Below, piece after piece: positions 41,164-51,140 of a DNA stretch of 64,000 bases. Under the pieces are notes generated by a model. The model did not search any database. It worked only from the letters and a program-made list of their open reading frames with translations, and had not been told where the DNA came from. How positions within the stretch are numbered: position 1 is the first letter of the stretch; the number at the start of each line of letters is the position of its first letter. The stretch is from contig JAEULJ010000006.1 of the NCBI GenBank assembly GCA_016793865.1, positions 20,235 to 84,234 of the forward strand, written 5' to 3'. The stretch is from Altererythrobacter sp. (GTDB taxonomy: Bacteria > Pseudomonadota > Alphaproteobacteria > Sphingomonadales > Sphingomonadaceae). A program made the translations under genes and the position numbers.

Positions 41164-43202
41164 TTGCCCGGTTGCAGCCGCACCGCCGCCCCGCCGCCGG
41201 GGGCGAGCCACAGCGTCAGCGTATCGCCCTTGCGCACGGTCCGCGTGTCATAGGCGATACGGTGGCGCGCGTCGGTCTCGTAGGTCGCGCCCTCGCCGTC
41301 CTTCCAGATCGTGGCGCGATAGCTCTTGCCCGGATCGAGGAAATCGAGCTTCACCTCCACCGTGCGCGCCGTGGCATCGTTGACGCCGCCGACATACCAG
41401 TCGGGCGAGTTGCGGTCCTTGCGAGCGAAGATGGCGAAATCGCCCACCTCGCCCGCCACCAGCCTGCTCTCGGCCCAATCCGCGGGCACCGCCTTGATGA
41501 ACTCCAGTTCCCGCGGATGGGCCGCCAGGCTCTCGATGAAATCGGCCGCCATCTGGATGGGCGAATATATCGCGAGGTAGAGCCCCAACTGCTTGGCCAC
41601 CGTGCTCGCCATCGGCACGCCATTTCCGCCGGTCACGCTGAGCACGCCCGGGGTGTAATCCATCGGGCCCGACAACATCCGCGTATAGACCAGCGTCGGC
41701 TCGTGGTCGGGGCCGTTGGAGAAGGGGGACCAGGCGTTGTATTCCATGCCTCGCGCGCCTTCACGAGCGACCCAGTTGGGATAGGTGCGGCGCAGGCCGG
41801 TATCTTTCACCGGCTCGTGCGGATTGACCGCGACCTTGTTTTTCGCCGCTTCCTCGACCACGCGAAGGTGGTGCTGCACCTGGCGCTGGCCATCGTGCCA
41901 GGCCATCACCTGCCCCGCGCAAGGCTGGGCGATGTCGGCGTTGCAGGAAATGATCCCGCCGGCATCGGCGACATAGCCGGTCTTCACAACATCGATCCCG
42001 AGATCGCCGTAAAGCTTCATCGCATCGGCGAGCTGGCGTTCGTAAACCTCGATATTGCCGCCGGTTTCGTGATGGCCGATCAGACGCACGCCCTTGCGCT
42101 TCGCATAGGCGGCCAGTCCCTCCAGATCCCAGTCGGGATAGGGTTTGGTGAAGCTGTAGTCGCGGCCATTGCCGAACCAGTTGCCGTCCCAGCCGTAGTT
42201 CCAGCCTTCCACCAGCACGCCGCGGAAGCCGTGCTTCGCCGCGAAGTCGATGTATTCCTTCGTCCGCGCGGTGGTTGCGCCGTGCTGCGGGCCCTGCGCC
42301 CAGCTCCATTTGCCGCTGATCATCCCCCACCAGATGCCGATGTATTTGGCCGGCTTGAACCAGCTCACATCGCCCAGCTTGTTGGGTTCGTTGAGGTTGA
42401 GCTCCAGATCGTTCTCGACCAGCCCGGCGGCATCGGGCGCAATGCGGATCGTGCGCCAGGGGGTGTCGAACGCGCCCTTGCGAACAACCCTGGCCGCGCC
42501 GCCCGCCCCCGGGGAGAGGTGCGCGCGGAACTTCTGCCCGGTCAGCCGCTGCAGCCACATGCCCGAATAATCGACCAGCGCCGCCTCGTGGAACGACAGA
42601 TGCGTGCCATCGGCGGTGCGGATGGTCATCGGGGTATGCGCCATCGAGACCGCGTCGATCGGGGTCTGCTGATAGATCTGCTCGTAACGGTTCCAGTCGC
42701 CCGCCTGGATCCACCACGCGGTCCCGGGCGCGGCGATGGTGAATTCGGTCAGCTCCTCCGCGATCCGCGTCTCGGGCTTGGCGCGCTGGGGAAACTCTGT
42801 GCGGAAGCCGACGCCATCGTCGAACACCCGGAACCGGACCGTTACGCGCCGCGGATCGGCGCGATTCTCGACGAATGTGATGGCCAGTTCGTTATGCTTG
42901 TCCGCCACCCACTGGCGCTCGCCCCACGGCTGCTCCCATCGCGTGTCGGTCTGGGCTCGCTTCTCGCCTTCCACCTTCAGGCCTCGCCGCAGCGGATCCT
43001 CGTCGGTGAAGTTGAAGGCGATCTGGCTGCGCGCGATCAGCGGCTTCCCGACCAGGCTGACCTCGTAGAACGGGATGCCTTCGTTGTCGGCATCCACGGT
43101 CACCACGATCCGTCCGTCGGGCGATGCGACCGTGGCGGCCCAGGCCGCCGCCTGCGGCGATCCGGCGCATAGCAGCGCCGCCAGAAGCCCCGCCCGCCTC
43201 AA
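41160..43202 (-). CDS. GH97 alpha-glucosidase (SusB-like, inverting type)
   Basis: A 680-aa exported glycoside hydrolase family 97 enzyme. The signal peptide is residues 1-22. The catalytic Glu pair is Glu463 in NPHEPVKDTG (general base) and Glu487 in ARGMEY (general acid); the spacing of 24 equals that of Glu508/Glu532 in Bacteroides SusB, marking the inverting alpha-glucosidase group rather than the retaining one. It would release glucose from maltodextrins in the periplasm. The only start compatible with the signal peptide is TTG at 43202, which overlaps the preceding stop (TTGA). Confidence 0.94.
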   Translation of the reverse strand: MRRAGLLAALLCAGSPQAAAWAATVASPDGRIVVTVDADNEGIPFYEVSLVGKPLIARSQIAFNFTDEDPLRRGLKVEGEKRAQTDTRWEQPWGERQWVADKHNELAITFVENRADPRRVTVRFRVFDDGVGFRTEFPQRAKPETRIAEELTEFTIAAPGTAWWIQAGDWNRYEQIYQQTPIDAVSMAHTPMTIRTADGTHLSFHEAALVDYSGMWLQRLTGQKFRAHLSPGAGGAARVVRKGAFDTPWRTIRIAPDAAGLVENDLELNLNEPNKLGDVSWFKPAKYIGIWWGMISGKWSWAQGPQHGATTARTKEYIDFAAKHGFRGVLVEGWNYGWDGNWFGNGRDYSFTKPYPDWDLEGLAAYAKRKGVRLIGHHETGGNIEVYERQLADAMKLYGDLGIDVVKTGYVADAGGIISCNADIAQPCAGQVMAWHDGQRQVQHHLRVVEEAAKNKVAVNPHEPVKDTGLRRTYPNWVAREGARGMEYNAWSPFSNGPDHEPTLVYTRMLSGPMDYTPGVLSVTGGNGVPMASTVAKQLGLYLAIYSPIQMAADFIESLAAHPRELEFIKAVPADWAESRLVAGEVGDFAIFARKDRNSPDWYVGGVNDATARTVEVKLDFLDPGKSYRATIWKDGEGATYETDARHRIAYDTRTVRKGDTLTLWLAPGGGAAVRLQPGK

Positions 43203-44818
43203 AGCCGCACCACCAGCGCGGCGAAGCCCGGCAACCGCTCGGCGTTCGCACCATTGATCGCGGCAAGCACCTCGCCCGCGCCCTGACCTTCATCCAGCAT
43301 CACACTCTCCTCGCCGAAATTCGCCACCACCCTGATTCGCTCGCCTTCGCCCGACCGCTCCAGCACCAGCAGGTCGCCCGCCGCGCGGCAGGCGGCGACC
43401 GCTCCATGATGCAGCGCCGGATGGCGGTTGCGCAATGCCAGCATGGCGCGGGTATGGTTGAGCAGCGACGCCGGATCGCCTTCCTGCCGATCGACCGCGC
43501 GCGCGGCGTTCTCGGCGCCGACCGGCAGCCACGGTTCGGCCGAACCGAAGCCGGCGTCCGCGGCGTCGGCGTTCCAGGGCATCGGCGTGCGGGCACCATC
43601 GCGGCTGAGCGTCAGCGGCCAGTTAGCGATCGCTTCGGGATCGCGCAGCATCTCGAACGGGATATCGACCTGGGTCAGCCCGAGCTCCTCGCCCTGCCAC
43701 AGGATGACGTTGCCCCTGAGGCAGGCCAGCAGCAGCATCTTGAGCCGGGCGAAAGGCTCGCGGTGCTCCGGCCGGCACCATCGGCTGAGTGCGCGCGGCG
43801 CGTCATGGTTCTCGAACGCCCAGCTTGGCCAGCCCAGGCCCGGTGTGTCTGGCCATTCCGCCAGCGCCGCGCAGACCGTGCCAGGGCGCAGCACATCGGC
43901 ATAGAGGAAATTGAAGCCATAGGCGGAATTGAGGTGCTCCTCGCCAGCGGTGAAGGCCTTCATCTCCCGCTCGGCTTCGTCGCCGCCCACCTCCGCCACC
44001 GTGAACACCCCCTGGTAGCTGTCCGTCAGCGCGCGCAGGCGCGCGATGAAGGCCGGTATTCCCGGGTGGCTCTGATTGTGGACCCGCTGCTGGAAATCGA
44101 ACGGTCGGGTCCTGGGCTTGTCCGACGGAGGGGCCGGCGGATTGTCGCGCAGGAGCGGATCATGCATCGCGAAATTGAGCGCATCGAGCCGAAAGCCGTC
44201 CACGCCCCGGTCGAGCCAGAACCTTGCAACATCGAGCAGCGCATCCTGCACCGCCGGCGCATGGACGTTGAGCTGGGGCTGGCTGCTGAGGAAGTTGTGA
44301 AGGTAGTATTGGCCGCGCCGCGCATCCCAGGTCCAAGCCGGTCCGCCGAACACCGATTGCCAGTTGCTCGGCGGCGATCCGTCGTTCCGCGCGTCGGCCC
44401 ATACGTACCAGTCGCTCTTGGGGCCGGTCCTGTCCTGGCGGCTCTCCGCGAACCAGGCGTGGAGATCGGAGGTATGCGAATAGACCTGATCGATCAGGAC
44501 GCGAAGGCCCAACGCATGAGCGCGGTCCACCAGCGCGTCGAAATCGGCGAGCGTGCCGAAGATGGGGTCGACATCGCAGTAATCGGCCACGTCGTAGCCG
44601 AAATCCTTCATCGGGCTGGTGAAGAAGGGGCTGATCCAGAGCGCATCGACCCCGAGCCGGGCGATATGATCCAGGCGCGCGGTGATGCCGGGCAGATCGC
44701 CCACCCCATCCCCGTTCGAATCCATGAAGCTGCGCGGATAGACCTGGTAGATCGCCGCACCTTTCCACCACGGCAGACCGGCGTGTTCGGCGCGCATTGC
44801 TGGCTGAATGCTGCTCAC
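43199..44818 (-). CDS. GH13 alpha-glucosidase / oligo-1,6-glucosidase, cytoplasmic
   Basis: A 539-aa alpha-amylase-superfamily enzyme without a signal peptide. The nucleophile is Asp212 (GVDGFRLDALNF), the acid Glu276 (FTVAEVGG), and the transition-state Asp339 (FENHDAPR). The start resembles alpha-glucosidases and oligo-1,6-glucosidases (WWKGAAIYQVYPRSFMDSNG). It would split imported malto- or isomalto-oligosaccharides to glucose in the cytoplasm. It begins with GTG in a GTGA overlap with the secreted amylase gene; a Met at residue 8 is an alternative start. Confidence 0.93.
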   Translation of the reverse strand: MSSIQPAMRAEHAGLPWWKGAAIYQVYPRSFMDSNGDGVGDLPGITARLDHIARLGVDALWISPFFTSPMKDFGYDVADYCDVDPIFGTLADFDALVDRAHALGLRVLIDQVYSHTSDLHAWFAESRQDRTGPKSDWYVWADARNDGSPPSNWQSVFGGPAWTWDARRGQYYLHNFLSSQPQLNVHAPAVQDALLDVARFWLDRGVDGFRLDALNFAMHDPLLRDNPPAPPSDKPRTRPFDFQQRVHNQSHPGIPAFIARLRALTDSYQGVFTVAEVGGDEAEREMKAFTAGEEHLNSAYGFNFLYADVLRPGTVCAALAEWPDTPGLGWPSWAFENHDAPRALSRWCRPEHREPFARLKMLLLACLRGNVILWQGEELGLTQVDIPFEMLRDPEAIANWPLTLSRDGARTPMPWNADAADAGFGSAEPWLPVGAENAARAVDRQEGDPASLLNHTRAMLALRNRHPALHHGAVAACRAAGDLLVLERSGEGERIRVVANFGEESVMLDEGQGAGEVLAAINGANAERLPGFAALVVRL

Positions 44819-46629
44819 GAGGGGTTCTTCTCCAGCCGGCAGACCGCCCAGCCGAAGGCGGGCAGGTCGATCCTGACGCTGCCCGGCGCGGTCACCGCCG
44901 CGGGGCAGGTGCCAGCCAGCGTCTGCAACCGCCGCGCATCATAGCCGATCGCGATGTTGCCGGAGCGTTGGGTGCCGGCGGTGTTGAACACGATCAGCAA
45001 TTCTCCTCCCTTCGTTTCGTCCGAGCGGGTGACGGCGAACAATCCCTCGGTCTGCTCGTAGTGGCGGACCACCTGCCGCCCCTTGCGGAGCGCTGGATCC
45101 TCGGCCCGCAGCTTCGCCAGGGCCGCGATGGTGCGGTAAAGCGGGTGCGCGGGGTCGAAGCTGTCATCCGCCGTGGTCTTGTCGGTACCGATCAGCGGGA
45201 TGGCGTTATAGACGGCCGTCTGGCTGGGAAACATGTCCTCCCGCGCCAGCTGGTCGCCACCGGCGCCCACGAAGCCTTGCTCGTCGCCATAGTAGATCAC
45301 CGGTGCGCCGCGCAGCGTCATCAGCATGGCGTGCGCCAGCAGCGTGCGGCTGAGCAGTTCGTCGCGGCCGATCCCGGGACGATCCTGCTGCACCAGCCAG
45401 GCGAAGCGGCCCATGTCGTGATTGCCGAGGAAGGTCGGCAGGTTCAGCGCCGCCGCCTCGCCGCCTTCGTAGAGCACGTCGCCATCGAAGAGCTGCGCCA
45501 GAACGACCGTGCCCTGGCCCTTGCTCACCACTTCCCGGACCGAAGCCTGGAAGGCGAAATCGAGCACCTGCGGCAGCTTGTCGCGGCGGGTGTATTCGGC
45601 GATGTAGCCGTTCTGCGGGATGTCCTTGAACACCTCGCCGAACAGGGCGAAATTGGGGATGCCCCTGGCCCTGGCCCGCTCGAGCATGGCGGGCACGAAC
45701 ACCTGCCAGAAGCCGGGATCGACATGGCGCGCGGTGTCGATGCGGAAGCCGTCGACCCCGAAATCGTCGATCCAGGCCCCGTAGATATCGATCATGCCCT
45801 GGCGCACCCGGGGGTGCTCGGTGAACAGATCGTCCAGGCCGGCGAAATCGCCGAAGCGGCTGTCCTCGCCGGTGAAGCTCGAATTGCCCCGGTTGTGATA
45901 GTAGATCGGGTCGTTGAGCCAGGCGGGAACCTTGACCTTGCGCTCGCCGTCCGGGATTTCCGGTATGTAGGCGTAGTTCGGATCGGTCAGCCTGGCGAAG
46001 TTCGCTTCGGAACTGTCCCCATCGCCCATGAAACCGGGATTGATCGGCGCCCCGCCGGCCCCGCCGCGGCGCGAATAGGGGTAATCGCCACGGCTGCGGT
46101 ACTCGTAATTGGTCGCGTCGCCATCCTTGTAACGGATCACGTCGGCGGTGTGGTTGGTGATGATGTCCATATAGACCTTCATCCCCATGCCATGCGCGGC
46201 CGCGACGAAGGCCTTGAACTCGTCCCGCGTGCCGAAGTGACTGTCGGGACGGGTGAAATCGGTCACCCAATAGCCATGATAGCCCGCGCTCTCGTCGCCC
46301 TTCGGCCCCTGCACCGGTTTGTTCTGGAAAATCGGCGCGAACCAGATAGCGGTGATGCCCAGGTCCTTGAGATAGGGGAGCTTTTCGCGAAGTCCCTTGA
46401 GGTCACCGCCGTGGAAGAACCCCTTGGCCGACGGGTCGAAGCCGGTCTTGAGCCGATCGCCCGTCAGCCCGCCGCGATCATTGGCCGGGTCGCCGTTGGC
46501 GAAGCGATCGGGCAGGACGAAATAGATCACCTCCTCGCTCGGCGCGCGCTGGCGCAAATCGGCCGGCTGCGCCAACGCAGGCGCGGCGAGAAGCGCGGCA
46601 AGCGCCGCGACGGCGGGAATGGTCTTCAT
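44815..46629 (-). CDS. GH13 alpha-amylase, exported
   Basis: A 604-aa alpha-amylase with a signal peptide (residues 1-20, ending ALA). Catalytic residues are Asp298 (GVDGFRIDTARH), Glu332 (FALFGEVF) and Asp405 (LGNHDMGRF). It starts VIYFVLPDRFANGD, as in cyclomaltodextrinase/neopullulanase-like and periplasmic amylases, and ends with a beta domain C. It would act in the periplasm or at the surface on starch-derived dextrins. Its ATG overlaps the halogenase-like gene's stop by 4 nt (ATGA), and its stop overlaps the cytoplasmic GH13 start. Confidence 0.94.
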   Translation of the reverse strand: MKTIPAVAALAALLAAPALAQPADLRQRAPSEEVIYFVLPDRFANGDPANDRGGLTGDRLKTGFDPSAKGFFHGGDLKGLREKLPYLKDLGITAIWFAPIFQNKPVQGPKGDESAGYHGYWVTDFTRPDSHFGTRDEFKAFVAAAHGMGMKVYMDIITNHTADVIRYKDGDATNYEYRSRGDYPYSRRGGAGGAPINPGFMGDGDSSEANFARLTDPNYAYIPEIPDGERKVKVPAWLNDPIYYHNRGNSSFTGEDSRFGDFAGLDDLFTEHPRVRQGMIDIYGAWIDDFGVDGFRIDTARHVDPGFWQVFVPAMLERARARGIPNFALFGEVFKDIPQNGYIAEYTRRDKLPQVLDFAFQASVREVVSKGQGTVVLAQLFDGDVLYEGGEAAALNLPTFLGNHDMGRFAWLVQQDRPGIGRDELLSRTLLAHAMLMTLRGAPVIYYGDEQGFVGAGGDQLAREDMFPSQTAVYNAIPLIGTDKTTADDSFDPAHPLYRTIAALAKLRAEDPALRKGRQVVRHYEQTEGLFAVTRSDETKGGELLIVFNTAGTQRSGNIAIGYDARRLQTLAGTCPAAVTAPGSVRIDLPAFGWAVCRLEKNPS

Positions 46630-48137
46630 CTGTGTCCTCCAGGGCTTTCCCCGACCATGCGGTCAACGAAGTCGCGATGGGCGGGCAAGGTATCGGCGCG
46701 CGCCCGGCACGACCGCTCGACGCTGGCGAGGAAGGGACCGATATCCTCTGGCGGTACATTGTCCGCCAGCGGAGACCATCCGCGCGGGATCACACCCTGC
46801 CCCAGCATCACCTGACCCCAGCTGTCATCGAGGAACAATTCATCCTCCTCCCGTATGAACCTTCCGCTTTCGCCAAATAGCGCCAACTTTTCCGCCAGGG
46901 TCGCTGGCGGCTCGATCGCGCGGCAATGGTCCCAGAACGGCTGACCTACGCGCTCGTTGGCGATGTAGTGCAGCACCAGGAAATCGCGGACCCGTTCCCA
47001 TTCACTGGCTGACAGGCGATTGAACAGATCGCGCGCGACGGAGAAGTCGGCGGCGTTGCCTGGCAGCACGTCCAGCAAGCGGCCGATGCCGGACTGGACG
47101 AGGTGGATACTGGTCGATTCGAGCGGCTCCATGAACCCCGCCGCCAGTCCAAGCGCGACGCAATTGTGCGACCAGAAGCTACGCCGGTGGCCAGTGGCGA
47201 AGCGGATCGGCCTGGGGTCCGCCAGAGCGCGCCCTTCCAGATTGGCGAGCAACAGATCGGCCGCCTCATCGACGCTCGTGAAAGCGGAGCAGAACACATG
47301 GCCATTGCCGGTGCGATGCTGGAGCGGAATCCGCCATTGCCATCCCGCGGGCCGCGCGAGCGATTGGGTGTAGGGCCTCAGCCTGCTGTCGTCGCTGGGC
47401 ACCGCCAGAGCGGTATCGCAGGGCAGCCATTGGCTCCAGTCCGTGAAAGGCACCTCCAGCGCCTCGCCCAGGAGCAGGCTGCGAAATCCGGTGCAATCGA
47501 CGAACAGGGTGCCTTCGATCCGCCTGTCGCCATCCAGCCAGAGCGCGGCGATCGCGCCGCTGGCGCCGTCACGTTCGACCCGCTCGATCCGTCCCTCGTG
47601 ACGAGTCACGCCCCGTGCTTCTGCATAACCTCTCAGCATTCGCGCCAGAAGGGTGGCATCGAAGTGGTAGGCATAGGCCAGCTCGGGCGCCCCGCCCGGC
47701 CCGGCTCCACGGGCGAAGCGGCCCAGCAGGGCGGCGGCGACATTGGGGCTGTAGTTGCCGTATTCGCCCGCCACGCCCAGCGCCCTGCCCCTCAGCCAAA
47801 GCTGCCGGAAGGGTATGAGCCCCGCGCCGCGCCCGACCTGGCCGAAGCTGTGGATGTAGCTCTCGCCCTCCCGCAGCCATCCGTCGAACTCGATGCCAAG
47901 CTTGAAACTCGCTTGCGTGGCGCGCAGGAACTCGGCCTGGTCGATGCCCAGACCGATCAACAGATTGTGGATCTGCGGAATGGTCGCCTCGCCCACGCCG
48001 ACAGTGCCGATGGCGTCCGATTCGACCAGCGTTATGCGCGCCGCCTCGCCGAGGAAGCGCGCCAGCACCGCTGCCGCGGTCCAGCCAGCCGTGCCGCCGC
48101 CCGCAATAACGATGTCGAAGGGTGCGCGGGAAGTCAT
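46626..48137 (-). CDS. Flavin-dependent (tryptophan) halogenase-family protein 2
   Basis: A 503-aa relative of PrnA-type flavin halogenases. FAD loop IAGGGTAGW at residues 11-19, VGVGEATIPQ near 46-55, Lys79 in ASFKLGIEF at the position of the catalytic Lys of PrnA/RebH, the WxWxIP signature as GWQWRIPL, and EPLESTSIH for the catalytic Glu. No signal peptide. It is second in the glucan operon, 56 nt after the TonB receptor and overlapping the amylase start. It is clearly diverged from the other halogenase-like protein in this locus, so the two are not recent duplicates. Activity is unproven. Confidence 0.9.
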   Translation of the reverse strand: MTSRAPFDIVIAGGGTAGWTAAAVLARFLGEAARITLVESDAIGTVGVGEATIPQIHNLLIGLGIDQAEFLRATQASFKLGIEFDGWLREGESYIHSFGQVGRGAGLIPFRQLWLRGRALGVAGEYGNYSPNVAAALLGRFARGAGPGGAPELAYAYHFDATLLARMLRGYAEARGVTRHEGRIERVERDGASGAIAALWLDGDRRIEGTLFVDCTGFRSLLLGEALEVPFTDWSQWLPCDTALAVPSDDSRLRPYTQSLARPAGWQWRIPLQHRTGNGHVFCSAFTSVDEAADLLLANLEGRALADPRPIRFATGHRRSFWSHNCVALGLAAGFMEPLESTSIHLVQSGIGRLLDVLPGNAADFSVARDLFNRLSASEWERVRDFLVLHYIANERVGQPFWDHCRAIEPPATLAEKLALFGESGRFIREEDELFLDDSWGQVMLGQGVIPRGWSPLADNVPPEDIGPFLASVERSCRARADTLPAHRDFVDRMVGESPGGHR

Positions 48138-48193
48138 GTCCGCCCCTTATGCAACCCACCCCGCCGACCCGAGCCGGCGGGGCACAGCATGCA

Positions 48194-50884
48194 TCAGAAC
48201 TTGTAGGTGAAGCCAGCCAGGAAGCGGCGACCGTAGGTCTGATACTTCAGCCAGGCATCGTTGACCGCTTGACCGTTGATCTGAGCCAGCGTCGCCTGCC
48301 GCTCGTCGGTCAGATTTTGGCCCTGGATATAGACCGAAAGTCCGCCAAGCGCGGAGCTGCGCGGGAAGTCGTACCCGATCTGTGCATCGAATACCGTTTC
48401 CGCCAGCACCGCCTGGCGATCCAGCCCGCCGCTGAACAGCGAGAAATCGCCCAGGAAGCCCGAACGGTAACGCATGCTGCCGCGCAGGTTGAAGCCGGAC
48501 TTCTCGAAGAAGGCGGTCAGGCTACCGACCCACTTCGAATAGCCCGGGATCTGGCTGGCATGCCCATCGACATCATAGGCCTTGGTTTGGGTGTAGCCGA
48601 CCCCGCCCGTGATCCCGAAGCCGCTCAGCGCACTGGTGAAGACTTCGAAGGGCAGTGTGCCGGCCAGCTCGCCGCCCATGATATAGCCGCCCTTGGTGTT
48701 GACCGGGCCGCTGAACAGACCGATCGGCGAGGATGGCACCAGCCCAGGAGGAACCGGGAAGCCCGAATAGTCGAAGGCAGTGTTGTTGGCGCTGGGATCG
48801 ATATACTGGTCGAGGTTCTTCCAGTAGAGCTGCAGCGCAAGGTAACCCTTGGTACCGAAATACTTCTCGACGCTGAGATCGAGCGCGGTGGCGCGATAGG
48901 GGCGCAGCAGCGGGTTGCCGCCGCCGCCGGTGTAGATCGGCGGGTTATAAGTGTTGTTGATCCCGAAGCCGATGATGTTGTTCATCTGCGGCAGGCGCGC
49001 GCGCATCATCTGCTTGGACACAGCGAAGCGCACCACCACATCCTCCGGCGCGCGGAAGCTGAGGTTCAGGCTCGGCAGGACCATCCAGTAGCTATCGGCG
49101 ATCGTCGCATTGACCGCGCCCCGGGACTCCACGCTTGTGTGGATGGCCTGGACGCCGAAATTTCCGGTCAGTTCGGTTTCACCGAGCTGCGCCCTGATCT
49201 TGCCCATCGCATAGGGCGTCCAAACATTCTCGCTGATGTCATAGGCCTGCGAAGCACCAAAGGTGTTCGGCAGGAAGCTCAACACGCCCTCGGGAACAAG
49301 ACGCCGCGGGTCGAAGGACAGGACGGGGCCGAAACCGCGGTCGAGGATCACGGGATCGAGCAGCAGCCCGCCCGGAATGGCGGCGCTGTTGGCCCCATTC
49401 GGCGGGCTAAGAAATGCCTCATCCTGAGTCAGCGACTTGGTACGAAGCACCCTGTCGACGCCAACCTTGACCGACTCGATGAAACCACCGCCGATCTCCT
49501 GCTCGATCTCGGCCCGGATTTCCTTGAGATCGTCGACACTCTTGCGGATCTTGTCGTAGCCGGCCTGGATCGGGCTGCCCGACCAGCCCTGCACGTCGGT
49601 GAGGACCAGCGCCGGGTTGGCGGCGTTGAAATTGCTGGTAAAAACCAGAGCGCGATCGGTCACAGTATAGCCGAAAGTGCCGCCCGGTGTCGGCAGGTTG
49701 CGCCCCAGCCCGGCGGTGACCTCCAGCCGGTCCTGCCAGCGGTCGGTGCGCGACCAGCTGAAATCCACCAGCGCGCGCGTGCCGGTCTCATTGTCCCATG
49801 TCAGGTTTCCACCGAAGGAGTAGGTGTTGTTCTTCTGGTCGGTGGCATAGTTCTCGACGATCGGCCGGCCCGTCCAAGTCGCATTGGTTACGATCGAGGC
49901 ACCCGCCAGCGCCCCGGTCAGCGGCTGCGCCTGATAGCCCGTCACGGTCGAGCCGCAACAGGTGATGGGCATTTCGAAGCCCTTCTGGTCGAGCTTCGAA
50001 TTGAACCGCGAGTAGAACCCGTCGAGCGTCAGCGTAACCTGGTCGCTCAGCTTCGCCTGGAAGGTGCCGTTCACGCCCAGACGCTTCAGCCGCTCGGATT
50101 CCGCCCAGGTCTTCACCCCGCTGATGCCGAACACGCCGGGCGCATATTCACCGTAGCCCCAGGCGTTCCAATCGCGGATGCTGTAAGTCTCGTCGGAATA
50201 GGCCACCGAAAGCGCCAGGCCCATCGTGTCGTCCGCGAAGCTGTCCACGAAGGTTCCGAACACGCGATAACCGAGCTCGGAACTGGTCGGGATCACCTGG
50301 TCGTCGATGTAAGTGCCACGCGCGCCGACGGCAAAGACGCGATCCTTGCCGAGCGGGCGGATCGTACGCAGGTCGATATTGCCCACCAGGCCCCCGGCGG
50401 TGCGGTCGGCCTGGGCGGTCTTGAAGACATCGACGCCCGACAGGATTTCGGAAGGGAACTGGTCGAATTCGACCGCGCGGCTGTCGTTCGTGGTGGTCTG
50501 CTCGCGCCCGTTCAGCGTGGTAGTCGAAAAGTCGGGCCCGAAGCCACGGATCGATACGATATTGGCGCGGCCGTTGCTGCGCTGCGCCGCGAGGCCGGGC
50601 AGGCGCGCGATCGATTCGCCGATGCTGTTGTCGGGCAGCTTGCCGATATCCTCGGCCTTGACCGATTCGACGATCGCATCGGCACGCTTCTTCTCGTTGG
50701 TGGCGCTTTCCAGAGCCGCACGGAAGCCGGTGACCACGATGGCATCGTCGTCTTCCGCATTGGCCGGGGTCGCATCCTCGGCCGCGGCGTCCTGCGCCAG
50801 GGCGGCATGCGGGAGGAACCCGCCGATCAGCGCCAAGGCCAGGGCCGGCGCGCTCACGCCATTGAGCTGCTTGCGAATTGCCAT
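48194..50884 (-). CDS. TonB-dependent receptor of the maltodextrin-uptake type
   Basis: An 896-aa outer-membrane receptor. Signal peptide (residues 1-31, ending ALA), a TonB-box-like DDDAIVVTGF, then the plug domain (AIVESVKAEDIGKLPDNSIG and FGPDFSTTTLNGREQTT) and a barrel ending YKF. The IGKLPDNSIGE and GGLVGNIDLRT patterns are those of the large TonB-receptor group found in Caulobacter and sphingomonad sugar loci, such as MalA. Adjacent glucan hydrolases point to maltodextrin as substrate. The ATG at 50884 is chosen over a TTG two codons earlier; GGGGA is upstream. Confidence 0.92.
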   Translation of the reverse strand: MAIRKQLNGVSAPALALALIGGFLPHAALAQDAAAEDATPANAEDDDAIVVTGFRAALESATNEKKRADAIVESVKAEDIGKLPDNSIGESIARLPGLAAQRSNGRANIVSIRGFGPDFSTTTLNGREQTTTNDSRAVEFDQFPSEILSGVDVFKTAQADRTAGGLVGNIDLRTIRPLGKDRVFAVGARGTYIDDQVIPTSSELGYRVFGTFVDSFADDTMGLALSVAYSDETYSIRDWNAWGYGEYAPGVFGISGVKTWAESERLKRLGVNGTFQAKLSDQVTLTLDGFYSRFNSKLDQKGFEMPITCCGSTVTGYQAQPLTGALAGASIVTNATWTGRPIVENYATDQKNNTYSFGGNLTWDNETGTRALVDFSWSRTDRWQDRLEVTAGLGRNLPTPGGTFGYTVTDRALVFTSNFNAANPALVLTDVQGWSGSPIQAGYDKIRKSVDDLKEIRAEIEQEIGGGFIESVKVGVDRVLRTKSLTQDEAFLSPPNGANSAAIPGGLLLDPVILDRGFGPVLSFDPRRLVPEGVLSFLPNTFGASQAYDISENVWTPYAMGKIRAQLGETELTGNFGVQAIHTSVESRGAVNATIADSYWMVLPSLNLSFRAPEDVVVRFAVSKQMMRARLPQMNNIIGFGINNTYNPPIYTGGGGNPLLRPYRATALDLSVEKYFGTKGYLALQLYWKNLDQYIDPSANNTAFDYSGFPVPPGLVPSSPIGLFSGPVNTKGGYIMGGELAGTLPFEVFTSALSGFGITGGVGYTQTKAYDVDGHASQIPGYSKWVGSLTAFFEKSGFNLRGSMRYRSGFLGDFSLFSGGLDRQAVLAETVFDAQIGYDFPRSSALGGLSVYIQGQNLTDERQATLAQINGQAVNDAWLKYQTYGRRFLAGFTYKF

Positions 50885-51019
50885 CGTCAACTGGTCCCCA
50901 AACTACAGCGGCTGGGCACCTCTCGGGCACCCGGTCTGATCGCTGCATGGAGGATGGCCGCCATGGCCGTCCTTCTCCCAGCTTCTTTCTATGGGCTTCG
51001 GGCCCGGTGGCGGAAGATT

Positions 51020-51031
51020 GCATACGTATGC
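51020..51031. promoter_or_regulatory. LacI-type operator candidate, receptor/regulator divergent region
   Basis: A perfect 12-bp palindrome, GCATACGTATGC, with the central CG step usual for LacI-family operators. It lies in the gap between the TonB receptor (ATG at 50884) and the LacI regulator (ATG at 51141). A 10/12 match precedes the MFS gene at 52181. It probably controls both divergent units. Confidence 0.7.
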
Positions 51032-51140
51032 TGGAAAGCCTCGCCCCGAGCGGTTGCAAAAATGTAACAATGCTTGCGGCGCCGTCCAGCGTGATTGCCA
51101 TTGCCTCCGTCCCCCCCTAGCCGTGGCAGGCGGAGGCGAC

